From Sporobolomyces roseus (taxonomy: Eukaryota; Basidiomycota; Microbotryomycetes; Sporidiobolales; Sporidiobolaceae), in NCBI GenBank assembly GCA_016617785.1, contig JADILM010000006.1, forward strand, positions 1,178,001 through 1,242,000: 64,000 bases of DNA, written 5' to 3'. Position 1 is the stretch's first letter. Every line of letters starts with the position of its first letter. The position numbers and the translations under genes are program-made. Under the pieces are notes generated by a model, which saw only the letters and a list, made by a program, of their open reading frames with translations, was not told the origin of the DNA and searched no databases. This document shows, one piece after another, positions 57,716 through 64,000 of the stretch.

Positions 57716-58938
57716 TCATTCCTTCTCGTTCCCGTTCGAGAGTTTCAACCCTTCGAGAGCGTCCGTGGCCTTTTTCACCGTTTCATCCGCTTCTTCCCCC
57801 TCCTTTGCTTCCTCTCCATCTGATTCCTTTCCTTTGACAGCGATTTCCATCGTCTCATTCTTCGTTGTTGAGTTCCGAGGTAATCGACCATCTTTGACTG
57901 CTTCCTCAAGTTTCGAAGGTTCGACCCATTCGAGAGCTAAATCATTGAACGCTTCGAGATGATCTTTCGTTACTGGAAGCGGTACAATCTTGAATATTGG
58001 AGCTATTCGGAAGCCCGTCCCAGGAGTCAGTCAGTAGATGATCCGGAAAGAGTCTGCAGGAAAGAGCGATCGAACCAGTTTTCTTGATCCATTCCATCCC
58101 ACCTTGCAACTCACTCCCTTCTTTCCCTTGCCCACTCTGACTAGTTGTGCCAGAATACGTCGGATCCTCATACAGATCGAGTCGGTTACCGAGAATGATC
58201 ATTTTCGATAGTTGGGTCGCGGAATAGTTTGATTCGAGGAGTGCGTTGAATAATGTTCGGGGACCGTGAGGGATGTAGAGCAGTGTTGGCACGCTGAGGT
58301 CAAGAGGAAACTAGAGTGAAGCGGATGAGGGATTCAATACGTGAAAGGGGGAGGGAAAGGACATACGTCTGTAGACAGAACTTTGTGACCTTGCGAGCTG
58401 AGAAATTCTTGGTCTTCCGAAGTGAACACGGGATCATAGAGCTGTATCGGCTGTTGTGTCGTGTCGACCTGTTACGAGACGAGTCAGCTCGAGCGAAGTA
58501 GCGAACGACAGGGACGAAATTCACAAGTTCGCCTAATTCGAGTACCAATTCCTTTAATAGAATGTACTGATCTTGCGCTTTCGTCGAGTCGCTAACACTG
58601 CCTAGTCCTAAGCATACGACGCAGGTCGGAGGCGGGCAAACGCTAGTCGAGGCTGAGTTCTCCTCCTCTTTCAAAGGTGAAAGTGCGTTTCGAAGCATCT
58701 CTACACTCTCAACTCTCGTCAGCTGACCTCGAATGCAGTGAAGGGACAGTCTAGACTCACGCCTGCATGCCTCGATGTACCCACTCCTCCTCATAGCTTC
58801 CTCCCTCGCCTGTAATTTCTCGTCCAAGGTTCTTTCCCGATACTTGTTCTTCCCTTTCCGGTTCTTTGGAGCTCTCGAGGGTTTCTTGTAAGTGACTGAA
58901 GTGAAACCATCGTCTTCTGTAGGTGTAGGAGTCGGCAT
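57716..58938 (-). CDS. SRR1-like domain protein
   Basis: Five exons (58938-58761, 58700-58525, 58468-58341, 58293-58076, 58002-57716) join to 328 aa. After a basic N terminus (SYKKPS-like, NRKGKNKYRERT) the SRR1 domain shows CVVCLGLGSVSDSTKAQDQYILLKELVLEL, LYDPVFTSEDQEFLSSQGHKVLST, PTLLYIPHGPRTLFNALLESNY and MIILGNRLDLYED. Relatives include plant SRR1 (clock/phytochrome signalling) and yeast Ber1 (linked to microtubules and NatB); biochemical function is not established. The C terminus is Lys/Glu-rich. The end of exon 3 needs a GTATTG donor (58340) to bring VPTLLYIPHG into frame. Confidence 0.85.
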
Positions 58939-59460
58939 AGGCCAGAGCAAGTGAATGGTAAGAACCAAAAGTTGAATTAAGGTTTTCTGCCTCCTACCAA
59001 CACCAATGGATTCGCCGACGGCCCAGTTGCAGCTACTAGAGCTCTATAGGAGTCCACTCGAGCTCCTGTATGCCTCAACTACACTCCTCGCTCTTCCCAA
59101 CTCCCTCAACAATCCGCTTTTTCTCGAATCGGCATTTCAACCCAGCGACAGCTCAGCTACCCTCGACGAAGGCAAAGCAGAGAACCTTACAGCAGCATAG
59201 GGAACAACCGCTTTTCAAGACAGCAAGTTGGCTTCGTCTTTTTTGTCTCCACGTTTCTCCGTTTTCCCTTTGTCTTCAATTTTTGGCCTTGTCTCTTTCA
59301 ACGATGAAGACAAAAGAGCGTTTGAAAAAGACTCGGCCTTGAAAAGCTGCTTCGAATCTCTGTCTTCCTCTCTTCTGTTCCTCTCACTTCACTCGCTTCT
59401 TCGCATCTTCGCTTTCTTTCTTCACACTCGCTTTCGATAACACTCTCACGACTCTTCAAT
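58939..59460. promoter_or_regulatory. Divergent promoter region between SRR1-like and CFEM genes
   Basis: About 520 bp between two divergent start codons. One short frame (59006-59200) has no family signal. No specific site is recognised. Confidence 0.4.
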
Positions 59461-60249
59461 ATGCGTTCATTCACTCTCCTTGCCGCCGTCGCCGCCTTCC
59501 TTCCCGCCGTCTTCGCCCAATCCGACGTCCCAGTTTGGTGAGCATCGATTCTTCTACAGTAGACCATTAGATGCTTACTGACGAAAGGAGGCGGAGTTAC
59601 AGCGTCGTCACTTGTATCGGAGAAGCTTCCGCCCTCACATCCTGCCAATCCGCCGACTCTCAATGCCTCTGCTCTTCGCCAACTTTCATCGATGGAGTGA
59701 CGGCTTGCATGATCCAATCTTGTGATGAACAAGCTCTCGCATTCGGTATTCAATTTGGTGAACAAGTGAGTGGCTTCCATCTCTCTCTCTCCCTCGACTG
59801 AGATTGACCCGTTTCGTTTTGTTTCGTTTAGTACTGTGCTTCTGCTGGAGTTTCTGTTTCTATCCCTTCCGCAATCGGAGAAGCTACCCCTACTGGATCC
59901 GCTGACGAAGCTGCCGCATCCATCTCTGCTGCTCAAGCTGACCCGTACGCTTAGTCTTTCGCTTGCTCTCTGTAAAACTCCTCGCTGACTTTGCCTTTCG
60001 ACATAGTACCTCTGCCGCTTCCGCCATCTCTTCCGTCGCTTCCTCCGCATACGAATCGATCGTTTCCTCTGGGTATGTCCCTCTTCTCTCTGCTCGCCAA
60101 CTTTCGGAAAGCTAATCCTTCTTCTCTCGCAAAACAGAACCGTTTCCTCTCCTGCAGCACCCACCGATTCACCCACTTCCGATGCCCGGCCTCTCACCGT
60201 CACTCCTTTCGTGGTCCTCGCTGGTGCGGGTATGGCTCTTCTCTTCTAG
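59461..60249 (+). CDS. CFEM-domain GPI-anchored surface protein
   Basis: Five exons (59461-59537, 59603-59765, 59832-59944, 60007-60072, 60138-60249) join to 176 aa. A signal peptide (MRSFTLLAAVAAFLPAVFA, cut before QSD) is followed by eight cysteines with CFEM spacing: CVVTC, then C six before CLC, then TAC, QSC and QYC (about residues 26-85). An acidic residue in SADSQCLC sits where CFEM proteins coordinate heme iron. Then comes an Ala/Ser/Thr-rich stalk and a C-terminal hydrophobic tail (TPFVVLAGAGMALLF) typical of GPI attachment. CFEM proteins serve in heme/iron capture, cell-wall integrity or host interaction; which applies here is unknown. Exon-length layout and eight-Cys pattern are unambiguous. 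Confidence 0.9.
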
Positions 60250-60379
60250 ATTTCCTGCTCGAGGGGTTTTGGGTAGTAGAATAGGGTTCTGCGTTTTCTA
60301 TATTATTTAATCTTGATTCTTATAGTGTTCTCTCTGGGCCAATGCGTTGCAAGTCATCTTACATCGTCGTTATGTTGCT

Positions 60380-60741
60380 TGCGAAAGAGAGGAAGAGACA
60401 AGTTGCGAAATCTGAGAAATTGCAAGTTGCTTCCCTCCCACTCACTCTTCGCACCTCGATAGTTCCAGAACCGCTCCCAGCACATCGCAAACACTCTGCA
60501 AGACTCGTGGAAGTATTCACAAACTCTCCGACATCGTCCACGATCTGCCTCGACTTGATCAACTCTATCATCTTGAATAGGTTCTCTCTCGCCTCGACTC
60601 GAATCCAAGAAGCTACAAGAGGTCTGATAGGTAGGCATACATCATGCCCGACTACTCGAGCTAAAGCTGATGCAATTCGATGAGGTTGTCTAGCTTCTCC
60701 CTCAGTTCGAAAGTTTCCTTCTTCTCCCACTTCCTCACAAG
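60380..60741 (+). repeat. Upstream flank of MYND copy 2, duplicated before copy 3
   Basis: The stretch from about 60390 to the copy 2 ATG aligns by eye with about 61885-62215 before copy 3: shared blocks include TTGCGAAATC, CCAGAA(C/T)CGCTC, CTCTCGCCTCGACTCGAA and the GCTACAAGA...CTGATAGGT-like element. Identity falls off within the flank. It is most simply a duplicated promoter/5' UTR. Confidence 0.6.
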
Positions 60742-61724
60742 ATGGTTTCTACTCCTTCTACGGCCTCTCAATCTCCCTCGCAATCTTCCGGAGAGTGCGT
60801 CGTATGTGGAAAGAAGACTGAAATGCGTTGTTCTGCGTGTTCCGAGAACGGATTGGATTGGATGTTTTTCTGTTCGATCGAACATCAGAAGCTCGTGAGT
60901 TGCTCATTTCGCTTCACCATACTCGTAAGGCGATGCTGACGATAGGACGGGGGGAGGTAGATCTGGTTCATGCACAAGAGGGTCTGTGGAAAGAATTCGA
61001 ATCCTTTCCGCTGGCCCTTGCTTCGACAAGACGAGATCGACGATATGCTGCGCTTCGCAAAGCTACCCGCCAAGCTACCAGGAGCGTCGGAAGTATCGGA
61101 ATTGTGGGAGAAGATCAACCCAACGGGTGAAGAGTCTCTAGACATAGTTAGTCTCGAAGTCAGTCATATCCGCCCTTCTAACTACGAAGACAACGCTGAT
61201 ACTCCAGTCCCCGAGCGAAGGCAGAGCTGCAGTTATTGAAAGAGTCAGACACGCGCAACGGACTCGACTCCCTCGACCTCAATCGAGACGTCTCCGGTTT
61301 TCGAAGCCTAGCGCACAGATTACGCATTCACGCCGCTCACTACGAATGTCCTGACGACCCGATCGATACTCACGAATGTACAGCAACTCAGAACGCTCCA
61401 GTTGACGCGATGTCGAGCACACTGGATCGATCGATTGGCAGGTTTGGAAGAGATTTGTCAAGTCCGTCATGGACCACGAAACATCTCCATCTCTATCTCG
61501 TACACTTCACTGTACTCGCTCTTCAGCTCAGAGGTCGAATCGACACTGGTCAAGGTCGACTCTCCCTCCACACCTATGTTCAACTTCAGGAATTCTACAA
61601 AGCGGTCGTGTCCACGACTCACCCGCAACAAGCTTCTATCCTCTCCGACGCCCTTTTATACTACACTGGACAACTCGAGCACTTGTACGTTGATCAACGC
61701 AATCACACGAGTCCGCTTGGTTAG
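60742..61724 (+). CDS. MYND zinc-finger protein, copy 2
   Basis: Three exons (60742-60894, 60961-61146, 61227-61724) join to 278 aa. The MYND finger is CVVCGKKTEMRCSACSENG, WMFFCSIEHQKL, then IWFMHKRVCG after the intron at the same position as in the other copies, followed by NPFRWPLLRQDEI. The C-terminal shared region reads APVDAMSSTL, KHLHLYLVHF, LQEFYKAVVSTTHP and SDALLYY. It is in tandem with copy 3 (491 bp apart). Compared with copies 1 and 3 the segment between the finger and the shared C-terminal region is longer and ends at a less certain acceptor (61226, or 61232 six bases later). Confidence 0.8.
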
Positions 61725-61884
61725 ACGCAAGCTTTAGTCGGCGTGAAATTCTACTTGTTCATCTGTACTTCGCGGCAAGAAGGCGAGAGACTGGATTGTG
61801 AGCTATCGCAGACATCCTTGACATAGTCCGCTCTTCAATCATCGATAGTGTTGTGAGCTTCGAAACGGGCCATTGACACAGACT

Positions 61885-62215
61885 TGAACTTGCGAAATCC
61901 GAAGAGTTGCGACTCGTTTCCCGACCACACACTTTTCACGCCCTGATAGCACCAGAATCGCTCACGATATTTCACAAGCACCTCAAAAAACTACTGCAAG
62001 CATCCACGAGCTCTCCAGCCTCGTCGTCTATCGGCGTCACTCAATCGCTTTGTCATCTCAAGTCGGTACTCTCTCGCCTCGACTCGAACTCTAGGGGCTA
62101 CAAGACGTCTCATAGGTCAGTCTATATCGTATCAATCATTCGAGCTAGTGCTAAGAGAACCAGGAGCCGTTGTCCAGCTACTTCATCGCTTCCCTACCTT
62201 CCCTCCTTCTCGAGC
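61885..62215 (+). repeat. Upstream flank of MYND copy 3, duplicated before copy 2
   Basis: Counterpart of the repeat at about 60380-60741. The frame through it is open into the copy 3 ATG, but the matching frame in copy 2 is closed, so it is probably leader rather than coding. Confidence 0.55.
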
Positions 62216-63232
62216 ATGTCTGCGACCCCTTCTCCCGCTACTCAGTCACCCGGGAGCTGTGTAGTATGTGGAAAGGAAACATGGATGAGATGTTCTGCGT
62301 GCTCTGAACACGGACTCGACTGGATGTGTTTTTGCTCGAGGGAGCATCAGAAATTGGTGCGCTCTCCTGTTTGGATAGTCTCTTAACGCTGAAACTAAAC
62401 CGTCTTGATGACTTGCTCATAGATCTGGTTCATGCACAAACGAGTCTGTGGGATTAGAGCGGTTCCTTTTCAGTGGCCACCATTCGAACAAGAAGAGATT
62501 GACGACATTTTCTCGTTCTCCAACAAGCGATTCACACTAGGCGGAAGTCCCAAGTCCACTACACTAGCGCATATGCTGTGTTTCAACAGCGAGCACGACT
62601 TAGATGACGAAGTATGTGGTGTCGCTTTTGCCGTAAGGAAATTTCCGGCATTAGAGCGCAGTCGATGGCGCCTGGAGCATTGACGATACTGCGTGTACTC
62701 ACAGAAACTACTGGGACCTCTCAAAGATCCTGGTCCTGGCGATGCACTTCCGCTCGACAAAACACAATTCATCGCTCTTTTGCGTTCAATGGTTCACAAG
62801 GCACGAGTCAATACTGCAAAGGAGTCGAATCCGGGCGCTGGCTTCACAACCTACTCGGCCGACGCTGCGAAACGAGCGCCACTCGACGCAATGTCGAGTA
62901 CATTGCAACATGTAATCGGAGATCTCGCTCGCGATGCAAAGGCGACTCCTTGGTACACCCAACACCTCCACCTCTACGTCGTTCATTTCGCAGTCAGTCA
63001 CATACACTTCAGAATCAACGAGAAACCCGATGATCAGACTACTCGCTTCCTGTGGTACACGTCGAAACAACTTGAAATATTCTACCTCGAGGTCGTTGCG
63101 AAAACTCATCCTCATGAAGCTCAGAAGTTGATCGACGATCTCATTCTCTACAAGCTTGTCGGAAAGTCTCTACCTTCGGGGGAGGCTTGGCTGATCAAGA
63201 GTGTTCCGCAAGTCGAAACTGTACAAACCTGA
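62216..63232 (+). CDS. MYND zinc-finger protein, copy 3
   Basis: Three exons (62216-62356, 62423-62611, 62705-63232) join to 285 aa. The MYND finger is CVVCGKETWMRCSACSEHG, WMCFCSREHQKL, then IWFMHKRVCG, then VPFQWPPFEQEEI. The C-terminal shared region reads APLDAMSSTLQHVIGDLARD, QHLHLYVVHFAVSH, KQLEIFYLEVVAKTHPHEAQKLIDDLILYK. Introns 1 and 2 are at positions equal to those in copies 1 and 2. Closest to copy 1 over the finger and C terminus, although it is tandem with copy 2. Function unknown; MYND fingers usually bind partner proteins. Confidence 0.85.
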
Positions 63233-63477
63233 ATGAAATCAAAATCTGAGCTTGTCTTTTCGTTCATCGTTCACGGAGTTTTGCTTTCGTGCGCCCGTAA
63301 CCTTGAGTCTACTCACAGCGAACACGGCCTCAAGAGACTGGAGATGCAAGAAAGCGTGGATGCAATACAGCCAAAAGTCGAAAAACCGAATACGAAAGAC
63401 CTCCGACAAAAAGAACATCAAGAGAGACACACAAGAGAGCAGAAGCTATGTAACAGGGAGAGTGGGAGAGATCGAGT

Positions 63478-64000
63478 TTAGTGACCAGCTTTGGCGATGA
63501 GTCGACGAGATTCGGAAGGTGTGAAGTGAAGGATAACGCCGAGAACCGAGATGAGATGCGGCTGCAGTCAAACAGCACATTAGCCTCGAGAAGAGAGACA
63601 GCAGGAGAGAAAGAGAGAAACGACTCACCCTCATTTCAGGTTTCTCCAAGAATTGCAAAATGACATTTCGCATGTATTCGAAATTGAGTGCTTCATCCGC
63701 TGATCCGTTGGCTCTCGCGCCGCCGGAGAGTCCGCCTCCCGTAGCTGTACTGGCGAGGGAGTTCGAGCTCTGTGTTCGTGATAGGATCTGACTTGCGCCG
63801 GATGGAATCGGTTCGGGTGAACCTGGATTTCCGTTCGAGGACGAGTTGAACGAGGAGAAGTAACCGACTCCTGGGTGTCGTTGCTTTTCGGAGAGGAGGA
63901 CGCCGGATTGCAGTTTGCGAAGTTCTTCTCGAAGAGTCTGTGTGAGAGCGAAACAGATCAGTATCGAAAGAAGCCTGAGAGAAAGTTTCGCTCACCTTGT
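63478..64000 (-). CDS. GRIP-domain golgin, 3' end (5' end outside window)
   Basis: Only the last exons are present: 64000-63996 (continuing beyond the window), 63937-63629 and 63561-63478. The GRIP domain is unmistakable: EALNFEYMRNVILQFLEKPEMR, then PHLISVLGVILHFTPSESRRLI. GRIP domains bind Arl1 (or Arl-like) GTPases at the trans-Golgi; the tyrosine in FEYM is the key residue. The preceding coding part (LREELRKLQSGVLL) is the end of a coiled coil typical of golgins such as Imh1 or golgin-245. Full length and name cannot be determined from this end. It is convergent with MYND copy 3. Confidence 0.85.

Noticed and set aside
59006..59200. Small 64-codon gene between the SRR1-like and CFEM genes
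   Set aside because: Leu/Ser/Ala-rich with no homology signal; more likely promoter or 5' UTR sequence.
60342..60683. Separate small gene upstream of MYND copy 2
   Set aside because: Its peptide resembles the frame before copy 3, but that similarity is explained by the duplicated flank; copy 2's frame closes before the ATG and no domain is visible.
61907..62215. N-terminal extension of MYND copy 3 through its open upstream frame
   Set aside because: The other copies have no such extension in frame; the ATG at 62216 matches the starts of copies 1 and 2.
1..64000. Transposons, CRISPR arrays, bacterial-type operons or transferred islands
   Set aside because: No terminal repeats, transposase or reverse-transcriptase motifs, spaced repeats or ribosome-binding patterns were seen; introns of uniform style run throughout.

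Overview
The window is nuclear DNA of a basidiomycete fungus, most likely a yeast-forming one. Genes are dense: about 31 protein genes plus one tRNA in 64 kb, on both strands. Nearly every gene is cut by several introns of about 45-75 nt with GTGAGT/GTACGT-type donors and CTGAC/CTAAC-type branch sites. A CAP59/CMT1-type capsule glycosyltransferase (GT69), a CFEM protein, Zn2Cys6 factors and MYND-finger and F-box families fit Basidiomycota. I lean to Pucciniomycotina (Microbotryomycetes-like), with Tremellomycetes as the alternative; this is inference from gene style, not from a marker. I see no transposon, rRNA, CRISPR array or viral sequence. Exon joins were worked out by hand. For every complete multi-exon model the joined length is a whole number of codons, which is good internal support.

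Left third (1-25 kb): 3' part of a GT69 glycosyltransferase; a small Zn2Cys6 factor; ORC3 (minus); a small MGN-starting protein; a BTB protein; a divergent pair made of an intracellular PA14-containing GH3 beta-glucosidase (minus) and a 514-aa MFS sugar permease (plus), which looks like a minimal cellobiose or beta-glucoside utilisation unit; F-box/LRR-like gene A; an IAH1-like SGNH esterase; a PBN1/PIG-X-like GPI mannosyltransferase subunit; an ataxin-2/PBP1 orthologue (minus); and a PABPN1-like RNA-binding protein.

Middle (25-47 kb): ESCRT-I VPS23/TSG101 with a very long proline-rich middle (minus); a full-length Zn2Cys6 factor with a fungal middle-homology region; F-box gene B (minus), a paralogue of A; a 1707-aa VPS54 (minus) with a long disordered tail; a second IAH1-like esterase; mitochondrial QRI7 (minus); an orphan protein with a conserved Cys-containing C terminus; an SLC35C-type nucleotide-sugar transporter (minus); and intron-containing tRNA-Tyr(GUA).

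Right third (47-64 kb): an orphan Ser/Pro-rich protein; a PFK26-type 6-phosphofructo-2-kinase whose phosphatase histidine is replaced by serine; the NDUFA9-type complex I subunit; a GNAT acetyltransferase; three members of a MYND-finger family (one minus, two in tandem plus); an orphan 529-aa protein; an SRR1-like protein; a CFEM GPI-anchored protein; and the 3' end of a GRIP-domain golgin running off the right edge.

Most genes are housekeeping and not functionally linked. The parts that look like accessory biology are the beta-glucosidase/permease pair, the two F-box paralogues (one with a reading-frame problem at its first splice junction), the two esterase paralogues, and the MYND family with its conserved, unnamed C-terminal region.
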